Notes: generated from the letters alone by a model not told the origin. DNA of 64,000 nt from Caenispirillum bisanense (GCF_900230255.1 NZ_OCNJ01000002.1:124001-188000), one strand, 5' to 3'. Positions 28,465 to 36,705 are shown, numbered from the stretch's first letter. Translations and numbers: made by a program.

Positions 28465-29318
28465 CAGCGTCGCCTCCCCATGATGGCGTCCAGGTCGACG
28501 CGGCTGACCCCGTACAGGGCGACGCTGCCGATGATGGCGATGAGGACCATGGCCAGCGCGGATCCGAGCGGCCAGTTCTGGCCGTAGGTGAAGGCCGTCT
28601 CGACATCGTCGGCGATGACGATGACCGCCTGACCGCCCAGCAGCTTGCTCTCGGCGATGGCGCCGGCGGCCAGCACGAAGGTCAGCAGGCTGCCCACCAT
28701 GATGCCGGGCGCGGCGAGCGGCAGGTCGATTTCCCACAGGATGCGGGCCCGGCTGGCGCCCAGGTCGGCGGCGGCGTTGCGCGCATCGTCGGGCACCATG
28801 GCGATGCCCTGCGCCAGCGGGAACAGCATGAACGGGAAGTAGACGTAGACGAGGCCGAAGACGATGACCGGCACGTTGTAGAGCAGGCCGTCGAAGCCGG
28901 TTCCCGTCATGTGGCGCAGGGTGCCCTCCACCATGCCGCCCTTCATGAAGGTCAGCACCCAGCCGAACAGGCGGATGTTCTCCGACACGAACAGCGTCAT
29001 GACGACGCCGACGGTCATCACCAGCGTGAAGCGGCGATAGACCTTGGCCATGGCGAAGGCGAGCGGCCAGCACACCACGAACAGGATGAGCGTCGCGGCG
29101 ACGGCCATGCCCAGCGACCACGCCAGTGAACTCCAGTAGCCCTGGCGGAAGAACTCGGCATAGGCCGAGAAGTCCGGCACGTTCCACAGCGAGAACACCT
29201 TGGCCGGCATGATCGAGAAGGCGGCCACCACCACCAGCGGCGCCAGGAAGGTCGCCGCCAGCAGGGTGGCGAGCGGGGTCGCCGCGAGGAGGCCGAGACG
29301 GCGGTCGAGACGCTCCAT
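28464..29318 (-). CDS. ABC transporter permease, PotB/PotH type
   Basis: A 284-residue partner permease with about six hydrophobic helices and the EAA-like loop VPDDARNAAADLGASRARILW. It lies 3 bases after the ATPase gene and overlaps the second permease by one base, giving a compact SBP-ATPase-permease-permease operon. Confidence 0.92.
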   Translation of the reverse strand: MERLDRRLGLLAATPLATLLAATFLAPLVVVAAFSIMPAKVFSLWNVPDFSAYAEFFRQGYWSSLAWSLGMAVAATLILFVVCWPLAFAMAKVYRRFTLVMTVGVVMTLFVSENIRLFGWVLTFMKGGMVEGTLRHMTGTGFDGLLYNVPVIVFGLVYVYFPFMLFPLAQGIAMVPDDARNAAADLGASRARILWEIDLPLAAPGIMVGSLLTFVLAAGAIAESKLLGGQAVIVIADDVETAFTYGQNWPLGSALAMVLIAIIGSVALYGVSRVDLDAIMGRRR

Positions 29319-29321
29319 GCC

Positions 29322-30410
29322 TCAGTCCTCCGCGATCAGGTGGCACTTGTCGAGGTTCCAGCCGAGCGTCACCTCGGTCCCCATGGCGCCGCCGAAGCGG
29401 TTCTCGCGCAGGGTCTCGACGACGATCCGGCCGCCGTGCGACGGCTCGACCTCGTACTGGATGCGGGAGCCGAGGTCGAACGCCGCCCGCATTCGGCCGG
29501 TCAGGGTGATGTCGGGGGCGGCATCGTCGGCGCCGAGGCCGCCGGCCGGCAGGAACTTCACGTTCTCCGGCCGCACCATGAGCGTCCCGCGCGGCACGCC
29601 GTCGAACGGCGCGCGGCCCATGGCCGACGGCGCGACGGCGAGGCCCGCGGCCTCCGACAGCGAACCGCCGCGGACCGGGAACAAGTTCACCTCACCCATG
29701 AACTCGGCGACGAAGCGGCTGACCGGGCGGGAATAGATGACGTCGGCCGGGGCGATCTGCTCGAAGCGGCCCTGGCGCATGATGGCGATGCGGTCGGACA
29801 TCGCCATGGCCTCTTCCAGGCTGTGGGTGATGTAGATGAAGGTCTTGCCGGTCCGCTCGTGCAGGTCCTTCAGTTCCTTCTCCAGCGTCTTGCGCAGGCG
29901 GTAGTCGAGCGCCGAGAGGGGCTCGTCGAAGAACAGGATCTCGGGATCGAAGGCGAGCGCGCGAGCGAGCGCCACGCGCTGCCGCTCGCCGCCCGAACAC
30001 TGGGTGACGCGCTTGCCGTAGTAATTGCGGGGCAGGCGCAGGAGGTCCAGAAGCTCCAGCGCGCGGGCGCGCCGTTCGTCCGGCGAGACGCCGCGGATCT
30101 TCAGCGGAAACTCGATGTTCTGGCCGACGGTCATGTGGGGGAACAGGGCCAGCGACTGGAACACCATGCAGGTCGGGCGCTGGTTGGCCGGCACCGTGTC
30201 GATGCGGCGGTTGCGCAGCCAGATCGTCCCTTCGGTCGGCTCGTCCATGCCGACGAGCAGGCGGATGAGGGTGGTCTTGCCGCTGCCCGACGGGCCGACG
30301 ATGGCCAGGAACTCGCCCTCCATGACCTTGAGGTCGATGCTGTGGAGGGCCACGAAGTCGCCGAACTGCTTGTAGAGGCCGGCGATGTGAAGGATCGGTT
30401 GTTCGGTCAT
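29322..30410 (-). CDS. ABC transporter ATP-binding protein, PotA type
   Basis: A 362-residue ATPase. Walker A is GPSGSGKTT (about residues 39-47), the Q-loop is in MVFQSLALFPHM, the signature is CSGGERQRVALARAL, Walker B is ILFFDEPLSALD, and the switch His is in YITHSLEEA. The C-terminal 110 residues form a TOBE/OB domain (GTLMVRPENVKFLPAGG), usual in polyamine and sugar importers. The signature has Cys for the usual Leu. It is preceded by the binding-protein gene with a 97-base gap that contains no clear terminator. Confidence 0.95.
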   Translation of the reverse strand: MTEQPILHIAGLYKQFGDFVALHSIDLKVMEGEFLAIVGPSGSGKTTLIRLLVGMDEPTEGTIWLRNRRIDTVPANQRPTCMVFQSLALFPHMTVGQNIEFPLKIRGVSPDERRARALELLDLLRLPRNYYGKRVTQCSGGERQRVALARALAFDPEILFFDEPLSALDYRLRKTLEKELKDLHERTGKTFIYITHSLEEAMAMSDRIAIMRQGRFEQIAPADVIYSRPVSRFVAEFMGEVNLFPVRGGSLSEAAGLAVAPSAMGRAPFDGVPRGTLMVRPENVKFLPAGGLGADDAAPDITLTGRMRAAFDLGSRIQYEVEPSHGGRIVVETLRENRFGGAMGTEVTLGWNLDKCHLIAED

Positions 30411-30507
30411 CCGGGGGCGTTCCGAACTGGAGGGAAAGATCGGGCCGGGAGGGGGCGGCGGTCCGGACGGCGACGGCGCGGCCGCCCGTCCGTCCGGACC
30501 CGGTGCC

Positions 30508-31644
30508 TCAGCGCTTGGCCGCGTTGTAGACCTTGATGAGCTCGTCGTAGGAGGCGACGGCGCGGTACTCGACGGAGCGTTCCATCTCCTCCGGCAGGCT
30601 GTCCCACTGGATGGAGTCGAGTTCCTCGGCGTTCCACAGGGCGAAGGTGTCCGGGTCGCCCATCTGGCAGACCGGGTTGTAGGTGCCTTCGGCGAAGCCC
30701 ACCGCCTTGCAGATCTCCGGCTTCTGGACGAACTCCAGGAAGTCGGCGGCCAGGTCGCTCGGGTCGGGGTTGTTGACCAGCGACGTCAGCTCGACCCAGA
30801 CGACGCCGCCCTTGCCGCCGATGGGGCCGGACTTGGGCGTGATGCCGCGGATGTTGCTCATGCCGTCCAGGCGGGCCGGGCTGGCGGTGTAGGTGCCGCC
30901 GGTGAAGTAGGCGTCGATCTCGCCGTTGACCAGCGCCGTGTTCATGGCGACCAGATCGTCCGACCGCATGCGGGCGCCGCCGAAGATGGTTTCCGCCGTC
31001 TTCTGGAAGGTCGCGATCCCCGCTTCGTCCATGGGCTCGAAGGGGTTCTGGTCGCCCGTCAGCGCCATGTGGATGACGTTCCAGTTGTCGTAGGTCAGGA
31101 CGCCGAAGCGGTCCTTCATGGCGGGGTCGAGGAACAGCTTCCAGCCCTGGTCCTCGGCCATCTCGCGGCTGATCTTGTCGGTGTTGACGACGAACGAGAA
31201 CGGGCCGTAACGCTGCGGCATGCCGATCAACTCGCCGTCCTCGGCGAAGGCCAGCGGGTAGGCGGGATTCTTGAACTCGGGCGAGAACTTCTCGAAGTAG
31301 GGCAGGAACCGCTCCTTGCTCAGCGGCTTGATGAGGCCGGCCGGATACAGCTGCCCCTGCGCCCACGGCTGGTTCAGGTTGATGAGGTCCCAGACGTTCA
31401 CCTCGCCGGCCCGCAGCTTGTTGATCATGTCCGGGTCGGACGTGCCGCTTTCGGCGCGCAGGGTGGCGCCGGGGTTCAGGTCGCGGAACGGGCCGAGCAC
31501 GTCGTCCGTGTTGTAGCCCTCCCAGCACAGGATGTTCAGGCGATCCGTGCGGGCGGCGCGGGCAGGACGGCCCAGCGGGCCGAGGGCGGCGAGGCCGGCG
31601 AGGGCGGCGGCGCCGCGGCCGAAATCCCGGCGAGAGAGCTTCAT
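30508..31644 (-). CDS. Tat-exported ABC substrate-binding protein, spermidine/putrescine type
   Basis: A 378-residue periplasmic binding protein whose N-terminus MKLSRRDFGRGAAALAGLAA is a clean twin-arginine signal. The mature part RLNILCWEGYNTDDVLGPFR follows the PotD/PotF pattern (LxIxxWxGY), with NVWDLINLNQPW, PLAFAEDGELIGMPQRYGPF and TYTASPARLDGMSNI. Ligand specificity is not readable, but the neighbouring kinase/phospho-lyase genes suggest an amino alcohol or amino acid derivative (inference). GAGAGGA precedes the ATG. First gene of the leftward operon, divergent from the kinase gene across 216 bases. Confidence 0.9.
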   Translation of the reverse strand: MKLSRRDFGRGAAALAGLAALGPLGRPARAARTDRLNILCWEGYNTDDVLGPFRDLNPGATLRAESGTSDPDMINKLRAGEVNVWDLINLNQPWAQGQLYPAGLIKPLSKERFLPYFEKFSPEFKNPAYPLAFAEDGELIGMPQRYGPFSFVVNTDKISREMAEDQGWKLFLDPAMKDRFGVLTYDNWNVIHMALTGDQNPFEPMDEAGIATFQKTAETIFGGARMRSDDLVAMNTALVNGEIDAYFTGGTYTASPARLDGMSNIRGITPKSGPIGGKGGVVWVELTSLVNNPDPSDLAADFLEFVQKPEICKAVGFAEGTYNPVCQMGDPDTFALWNAEELDSIQWDSLPEEMERSVEYRAVASYDELIKVYNAAKR

Positions 31645-31784
31645 GACACATCCTCTCCTGTTTTGACCGACGACGGGGCGGCGGCCAGCGCAGGCCCGCC
31701 CGGATGTGCGGCGAACGCCCGCTTCGGCATCTCGCACTGCAGCATCTGGGTCCATGATTTCCCGAAAGCGCGGCGGGTGCAACG

Positions 31785-31827
31785 CAAAAATGTTGGAAGT
31801 TCCGCATTTTTGAGTGTAGCTTCCAAC
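31785..31827. promoter_or_regulatory. Two interleaved perfect palindromes in the divergent promoter region
   Basis: CAAAAATG (31785-31792) pairs with CATTTTTG (31805-31812), with GGAA-G-TTCC at the centre of symmetry. GTTGGAAG (31792-31799) pairs with CTTCCAAC (31820-31827). The two share GGAAG, so a protein could bind in alternative registers. The site is AT-rich, lies 34-76 bases before the kinase start and also faces the binding-protein gene, as expected for an operator controlling both. Confidence 0.55.
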
Positions 31828-31860
31828 AATCGTTGTTGCGACGCAGAAGGACGCCCGCCG

Positions 31861-32853
31861 ATGACCGTGCTCTACGACGACGCCATGGTGGATCTGCTGA
31901 CGGATGGTGCGCGCGCGGTCGCGGGGCATTGGGGTCTGCCCGCCGACGCGCCGGTGCGCCTTCTGACGGTGTCGGAGAACGCCACCTTCCGGGCCGATCC
32001 GGCGGACGGGGCGCCGGTCATTCTGCGCGTCCACCGGCCGGGCTATCACACGCGGGCGGAGATCGAGTCGGAACTGGCGTGGATCGGGGCCTTGCGGGCC
32101 GCCGGCGTGGTCGACACGCCGGAGCCGCTGCGCGGGGCCGACGGCGGCCACCTCGCATCCTTCGTCCTGGCCGGTGAGGAACGCCTGGTCGCCGCCTTCA
32201 CCTTCATGCCGGGCGCCGAGCCGGCCCCCACCGACGACCTGCGCGACGGCTTTCACAAACTGGGCGGCATCAGCGCCAGGCTGCACCACCACACGCGGTC
32301 GTGGCCGGCGCCCAAGGGCTTCGTGCGCAAGACCTGGGACTTCGACACGACGGTCGGGCCGCGACCTCACTGGGGCGACTGGCGGGCCGCCCTCGGATTG
32401 ACGGCGTCGGGCGCGGCCCTGCTGGAGCGCACGTGCGACGTGCTGCACCGGCGCCTCGCCGCCTACGGCACCGCCGGTGACCGCTTCGGCCTCATCCACG
32501 CCGACCTGCGCCTCGCCAACCTGCTGATCGACGGTGACCGTCTGGGCGTCATCGACTTCGACGACTGCGGCTTCGGCTGGTTCGGCTACGACTTCGCCGC
32601 CGCCGTCAGCTTCTTCGAACACGACCCGGTGGTGCCCCGATTGCAGGAGGCATGGGTCGCCGGCTACCGCGAGGTGGCGCCGCTCACCGCCGAGGACGAG
32701 GCCATGCTGCCGACCTTCGTGATGCTGCGCCGGTTGCTCCTCACCGCCTGGATCGCCAGCCACTCCGAGACCCCGACGGCCGCCGCCGCCGGGGGTGCCG
32801 CCTACACCGATGGAACCCTGGTCCTCGCCGACCGGTTCCTGTCCGCTGCCTGA
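31861..32853 (+). CDS. APH-family small-molecule kinase, paired with a phospho-lyase
   Basis: A 330-residue kinase of the aminoglycoside phosphotransferase / choline kinase fold. The catalytic loop is LIHADLRLANLL (His213, Asp215, Asn220) and the metal-binding motif VIDFDDCGFGWFGYD (Asp232). The family includes mammalian AGPHD1 (hydroxylysine kinase) as well as homoserine and methylthioribose kinases. The next gene, 50 bases downstream, encodes a phospho-lyase-type class III enzyme, the same pairing as AGPHD1 with AGXT2L2. I therefore infer ATP-dependent phosphorylation of an imported amino alcohol, not drug resistance. AGAAGG lies ten bases ahead of the ATG. Confidence 0.85.
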   Translation: MTVLYDDAMVDLLTDGARAVAGHWGLPADAPVRLLTVSENATFRADPADGAPVILRVHRPGYHTRAEIESELAWIGALRAAGVVDTPEPLRGADGGHLASFVLAGEERLVAAFTFMPGAEPAPTDDLRDGFHKLGGISARLHHHTRSWPAPKGFVRKTWDFDTTVGPRPHWGDWRAALGLTASGAALLERTCDVLHRRLAAYGTAGDRFGLIHADLRLANLLIDGDRLGVIDFDDCGFGWFGYDFAAAVSFFEHDPVVPRLQEAWVAGYREVAPLTAEDEAMLPTFVMLRRLLLTAWIASHSETPTAAAAGGAAYTDGTLVLADRFLSAA

Positions 32854-32903
32854 CGGCCCATCGTCGCCCGGCCGCATGGCCCTGTTCCAAGGGAGCCGAC
32901 CGT

Positions 32904-34241
32904 ATGTCCACCGCAAAAGCCCGCCAGATCCTCGACATGAACGCTTTCGACCCGCGCGCGGGCGATGCGGCGGCGAGCCCGCTCCTGCGCCGGCGCCAGG
33001 AGAACTACGGCGCCGCCTCGGTGCTGTTCTATCGCGAGCCCATCGAAATGGCGCGCGCCAGCGGGTGCTGGATGGAGGCGGCCGACGGAACGCGCTATCT
33101 CGACTTCTACAACAACGTCCCGTCCGTCGGGCATTGTCACCCGCGTGTGGTGGCGGCCGTTTCGCGCCAGATGGCGACGCTCAACATCCACACCCGCTAC
33201 CTCAACCCGCTGATCGAGGATTACCTGGAGCGGCTGAAGGGCCACCTGCCGGCGCATCTCGGCAACGTGGTCATGACCTGCAGCGGCAGCGAGGCCAACG
33301 ACCTCGCCATGCGGATCGCCACCCGCACCACCGGGGCGTCGGGGTTCATCGTCACCGAGACCGCCTACCACGGCAACACGCGCGCGGTGACGGAGATTTC
33401 ACCCTCCGCCCTGAAGCAGGGGGCACCGCCGCCGCATGTGCGCACCGTGCCGGCCCCCAGCCGGGCCGCCTACGGCGACGACGTCGCCGGCGGCTTCGCG
33501 GCGGCGGTCGCGGCGGCGGCGGCGGCCTTGGCGGAAGACGGCCACGGCGTGGCGGCGCTGATCTGCGACTCCATCTTCTCCAGCGACGGCGTCTTCGCCG
33601 ACCCGCCGGGCTTCCTGGCCGCGGCGGTGGCGGCGGTCCATGGCGTCGGCGGGCTGTACGTGGCCGACGAGGTGCAGCCCGGCTTCGCCCGCAGCGGCGA
33701 TGCCTTCTGGGGCTTCCAGCGCCACGGCGTCGCGCCCGACATCGTGACCATGGGCAAGCCCATGGGCAACGGCTACCCCCTGGCCGGGCTCGCCGTGCGG
33801 CCCGAGCTGCTGACGGCCTTCTGCGAGGACGTCGGCTACTTCAACACCTTCGGCGGCAATCCCGTGGCCTGCGCCGCCGGCCTGGCGGTGCTCGAGGTGA
33901 TCGAGGAGAGCGGCCTGCAGGCCAACGCCCGCGACGTCGGCGGTTACCTCGGCGACCGCCTGCGGGCGCTGTCGGCACACGATCCGCGGATCACCGACGT
34001 GCGCGGGGCGGGGCTGTTCATCGGGGTGGACCTCGGCCGCGCCGACGATCCGGCGGTGCCGGACGCGGCGCTTGCGTCCGCCGTCATCAACGGCTTGCGG
34101 GACCGGCGCGTGCTCATCGGCGCCGCCGGCCGTTACGGCCATACGCTGAAGGTCCGGCCGCCGCTCTGTCTCAGCCGCGACGAGGCCGACTTCTTCGTCG
34201 AGGCCCTCGCCGACGCCCTCGCCGCGCTGCCGCCGGGGTGA
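32904..34241 (+). CDS. Class III PLP enzyme, AGXT2L-type phospho-lyase candidate
   Basis: A 445-residue PLP enzyme with the Schiff-base lysine Lys285 in TMGKPMGNGYP and the PLP aspartate Asp255 in VADEVQPG. Features separating it from ordinary aminotransferases match the ethanolamine-phosphate / 5-phosphohydroxylysine phospho-lyases: FYNNVPSVGHCHPRVV, LNIHTRYLNPLIEDYLERL and GKPMGNG. Such enzymes eliminate phosphate and ammonia from a phosphorylated amino alcohol to give an aldehyde. Together with the upstream kinase it could form a two-step pathway; an aldehyde-handling partner may be the SDR of the divergent operon. AAGGGAG precedes the ATG. Confidence 0.85.
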   Translation: MSTAKARQILDMNAFDPRAGDAAASPLLRRRQENYGAASVLFYREPIEMARASGCWMEAADGTRYLDFYNNVPSVGHCHPRVVAAVSRQMATLNIHTRYLNPLIEDYLERLKGHLPAHLGNVVMTCSGSEANDLAMRIATRTTGASGFIVTETAYHGNTRAVTEISPSALKQGAPPPHVRTVPAPSRAAYGDDVAGGFAAAVAAAAAALAEDGHGVAALICDSIFSSDGVFADPPGFLAAAVAAVHGVGGLYVADEVQPGFARSGDAFWGFQRHGVAPDIVTMGKPMGNGYPLAGLAVRPELLTAFCEDVGYFNTFGGNPVACAAGLAVLEVIEESGLQANARDVGGYLGDRLRALSAHDPRITDVRGAGLFIGVDLGRADDPAVPDAALASAVINGLRDRRVLIGAAGRYGHTLKVRPPLCLSRDEADFFVEALADALAALPPG

Positions 34242-34255
34242 CGCCGCCGCGGTCG

Positions 34256-35044
34256 TCAGCCGCCCGGGAAGGGCGACGGCGCCGGGGTGCGCACGATGGC
34301 GCCGCCGGCGTCCATGGCCTTGAGCAGCCGCCCCGTCGGCGCGCGCTCGCTCACCACCGTGTCGACGCGGTCCCAGGTGGTGTAGCGGGCGGCGAAGTGC
34401 TGCCCGAACTTGGACGAATCGGCGACGATCATGGTGCGGGCGGACCGCCGCATCATCATGGAATACACCTCCGAGGCCTCGATGAGGGCGTCGCTGGCGC
34501 CCTCGTCGTCCAGGCCGCTCGCGCCGACGACGGCCCAATCGGCCCGGAAGTCCTCGAGGAAGCGCAGCGTCTGTGCGCCGTGGATGGCGCCCTCGCCCGG
34601 GTGGTAGAGGCCGGGCGTGACGATCACCTGGATGGTCGGGTTGAGCGACAGCACCGTCGCCACGCCGAAGGAGTGGGTGATGACCGTGATGCGGTTCATC
34701 TCGAAGGCGATGCGGCGCGCGACGTGAACCGTCGTCGCGCCCGAGCCGATCATGAGCAGCGAACTCCCCGCCAGCAGCGGCGCGGCCACCCGGGCGATGG
34801 CCTGGCGCTCGGTCACCAGCAGGTTGTGCCGTTCGTTGAGGCCCGGCTCCGCCGTGTTGCGCCGCACGGCGCCGCCGTAGGTGCGGGCGATCAGGCCGTC
34901 GCGCGTCAGCTCGTCGAGGTCGCGCCGCACCGTTTCGGTGGAGACGCCGAGGCGGTCCGCCAGCTCCGCGATGCGCAGGCTCGGCTGAATGTTCAACTCG
35001 TCGATGATGCGCCGCTGCCGCGCGGCCTTCTTGCTGCTCGCCAT
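34256..35044 (-). CDS. DeoR-family transcriptional regulator
   Basis: A 262-residue DeoR/GlpR regulator: helix-turn-helix near residues 20-60 (IAELADRLGVSTETVRRDLDEL, then GLIARTYGGAV) and a sugar-phosphate-isomerase-like sensor domain (LLMIGSGATTVHVARRI, LRFLEDFRADWAVVGASGLD, ADSSKFGQH). DeoR sensors usually bind phosphorylated ligands, which would suit a pathway that begins with a kinase. It converges on the phospho-lyase gene (14 bases) and diverges from the hydrolase gene (77 bases), so it probably controls one or both. The start MASSKKAARQ is chosen over an extended cysteine-rich leader. Confidence 0.92.
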   Translation of the reverse strand: MASSKKAARQRRIIDELNIQPSLRIAELADRLGVSTETVRRDLDELTRDGLIARTYGGAVRRNTAEPGLNERHNLLVTERQAIARVAAPLLAGSSLLMIGSGATTVHVARRIAFEMNRITVITHSFGVATVLSLNPTIQVIVTPGLYHPGEGAIHGAQTLRFLEDFRADWAVVGASGLDDEGASDALIEASEVYSMMMRRSARTMIVADSSKFGQHFAARYTTWDRVDTVVSERAPTGRLLKAMDAGGAIVRTPAPSPFPGG

Positions 35045-35121
35045 GGCGCAGACGCTACCCCAACCGTCGCAGCAGCACCAGATGCCGCGACACCTCGACA
35101 CCCCCCGACCGGAGGCCCGCG

Positions 35122-35802
35122 ATGACCTGGGACTGGAAGACCGCCTACCGCTCGTTCTACTACGAGACCGCCGAGCCGCCGGCCGACATCGTGCTCGACC
35201 CGGCGACGACGGCGCTGCTCGTCATCGACGTCCAGAACACCTACCTGCAGATACCCGACGACCCGGCGGAGGCCGCCCGGTGGCAGCCGTTTCACCGGCG
35301 TATGGCGGAGACGGTCATTCCCAACGCCGCGGCACTCATCACCGACGCCCGTCGCCGGGGCGTCGAGGTGATCCACGCCCGCATCGCCTGCCTGAAGCCG
35401 GACGGCCGCGACCGCTCGCTCAGCCAGAAGAAGCCGGGCTTCAACTACCTGTTGCTGCCGAAGGACGAGCAGCCGAGCCAGATCGTCGATGCCCTGCAGC
35501 CGGCGCCGGACGACATCGTGGTCCTCAAGACCACCGACTCCGCGCTCACCGGCACGAACCTGCGCCTGATCCTGCACAACATGGGCATCCGCACCGTCAT
35601 CGTCGCCGGCATCTTCACCGACCAGTGCGTATCCTCCACCGTGCGCAGCCTGGCGGACGAGAGCTTCGACGTCCTCGTGGTCGACGATGCCTGCGCCGCC
35701 GCGACGGACGCCCTGCACCGCAACGAGCTGACGACCATCAACATGATCTACTGCCACGTCGTGCGGCGGTCGGACGTGAGCACGTTCTTCCCCGCCGCCT
35801 GA
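35122..35802 (+). CDS. Isochorismatase-family cysteine hydrolase
   Basis: A 226-residue amidase-like enzyme of the isochorismatase/nicotinamidase fold. The catalytic triad is visible: Asp36 in LLVIDVQNTY, Lys in VVLKTTDSALTGTNL and Cys in IFTDQCVSSTVRS. Members hydrolyse nicotinamide, N-carbamoyl compounds, ureidoacrylate or isochorismate; the substrate here is unknown. The 20-residue N-terminal WDWKTAYRSFYYETAEPP resembles amidohydrolases acting on biuret or ureido compounds, a weak hint only. CGGAGG precedes the ATG. It diverges from the DeoR gene. Confidence 0.87.
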   Translation: MTWDWKTAYRSFYYETAEPPADIVLDPATTALLVIDVQNTYLQIPDDPAEAARWQPFHRRMAETVIPNAAALITDARRRGVEVIHARIACLKPDGRDRSLSQKKPGFNYLLLPKDEQPSQIVDALQPAPDDIVVLKTTDSALTGTNLRLILHNMGIRTVIVAGIFTDQCVSSTVRSLADESFDVLVVDDACAAATDALHRNELTTINMIYCHVVRRSDVSTFFPAA

Positions 35803-35831
35803 GCACGGGCTGCGGCGGAATTCCGCCCGTC

Positions 35832-35845
35832 TTGACCCGCGTCAA
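35832..35845. promoter_or_regulatory. FNR/NnrR-type palindrome upstream of the c-type cytochrome gene
   Basis: TTGACCCGCGTCAA fits TTGAC-N4-GTCAA, the class of site used by FNR/DNR/NnrR regulators. It lies 67 bases ahead of the cytochrome start and is the same motif as the site ahead of nirS at 39849. Confidence 0.65.
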
Positions 35846-35911
35846 GGACGCGGCTCCTTCCGACCGTCAGGCTTGCGCCGGCAGTCACCGAACAGAAGGA
35901 GAGTGAGACGC

Positions 35912-36319
35912 ATGCGGAAGACCCTGACCATCGCGACCCTCGCAGCGGTCGGCCTGGCGTTCGCCGGTCCGGCCGCCGCCGCCGGCGATGCCGCCGCGGG
36001 CGAGAAGGTCGCCAAGAAGTGCCTCGCCTGCCACGACCTGAGCGACGCCAAGGCCAATAAGGTCGGCCCGGCGCTGTTCGGCGTCGCCGGCGGGTCCATG
36101 GGCACGGTGGACGGCTTCAAGTACTCCGACGACTTCCTCGCCGCCGCCAAGGCCGCGGGCACGTGGGACGAAGCCGCCCTCATGGCCTACCTGGAGGATC
36201 CGACCGCCTACGTCCGCGACAAGGCGGGCGACCCCAAGGCGCGCAGCAAGATGACCTTCAAGCTGAAGGACGAAAAGGACCGCCAGGACGTCATCGCCTA
36301 CCTCATGACCCTGAAGTAG
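35912..36319 (+). CDS. Periplasmic cytochrome c2-like monoheme cytochrome
   Basis: A 135-residue exported class I cytochrome c. The signal peptide MRKTLTIATLAAVGLAFAGP...AAAA is followed by GDAAAGEKVAKKCLACHDLS with the CLACH heme site. KVGPALFGVAGG and the Met axial ligand candidate in KARSKMTFKLKDEKDRQDVIAYL complete the c2 pattern. AGAAGGAGA lies about ten bases upstream of the ATG. With an FNR/NnrR-type site in its promoter and the nirS cluster 3.6 kb away, it is a plausible electron donor to cytochrome cd1, as no nirM-type c551 gene is present in the cluster (inference). Confidence 0.9.
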   Translation: MRKTLTIATLAAVGLAFAGPAAAAGDAAAGEKVAKKCLACHDLSDAKANKVGPALFGVAGGSMGTVDGFKYSDDFLAAAKAAGTWDEAALMAYLEDPTAYVRDKAGDPKARSKMTFKLKDEKDRQDVIAYLMTLK

Positions 36320-36400
36320 GCGCGGCGGCGGCGCGGGCCGGTTCATTTGCACGGCATCGTCCGGAGGGGGCACGCTCCGGTACCGCTCCACCGCCGGTTC

Positions 36401-36441
36401 GGAAACGGCCGCGACCGCAAGGCGCGGCCGTTTTCCGTTTT
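36401..36441 (+). terminator. Intrinsic terminator after the cytochrome gene
   Basis: GGAAACGGCCGCG (36401-36413) pairs with CGCGGCCGTTTTCC (36423-36436), followed by GTTTTCC. The stem is nearly perfect and U-rich at its 3' side, 82 bases after the cytochrome stop codon. Confidence 0.8.
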
Positions 36442-36465
36442 CCCCAGCGCCGTGGTCGAAAAGAA

Positions 36466-36580
36466 GGCCCGGAGCAGGGGATGCTCCGGGCCTGGAACGG
36501 TCGATTTATTGGGGGAACTCCGCCCGGCCGGTGGAGAGGTCGGGAGATCGACCGGGCGTGGAAGAACCCTACGGCTGCCG
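36466..36580 (-). ncRNA. Possible structured leftward RNA ending in a terminator hairpin
   Basis: On the minus strand, GGCCCGGAGC-N7-GCTCCGGGCC (36492-36466) is a perfect 10-bp hairpin followed by TTCTTTT, i.e. a leftward terminator, but no leftward gene precedes it. Upstream on that strand CGGTCGAT (about 36557-36550) can pair with ATCGACCG (about 36510-36503) and encloses a GC-rich internal hairpin. This could be a small RNA or simply a second terminator insulating ubiT. Boundaries are approximate and no RNA family is recognised. Confidence 0.3.
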
Positions 36581-36593
36581 TCTGGCTTGCACC

Positions 36594-36607
36594 TTGACGC
36601 AGGACAA
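36594..36607. promoter_or_regulatory. Near-consensus FNR/NnrR-type site upstream of ubiT
   Basis: TTGACGCAGGACAA differs from TTGAC-N4-GTCAA at one position and lies 99 bases ahead of the ubiT start. Anaerobic control of ubiTUV would fit their oxygen-independent role. Confidence 0.45.
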
Positions 36608-36705
36608 CTTCGCCGTTCGGCGGGGATGCATGAACCGGCGTCATTGCCTCCGCCATAGCCATGGGATTAGTGTGGCTATTCCGCGCGTCCCCCTGCGAGG
36701 CATGC

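Noticed and set aside
31861-32853. Aminoglycoside resistance by the APH-fold kinase
   Set aside because: The phospho-lyase partner and catabolic setting point to a metabolic kinase; nothing suggests a drug substrate.
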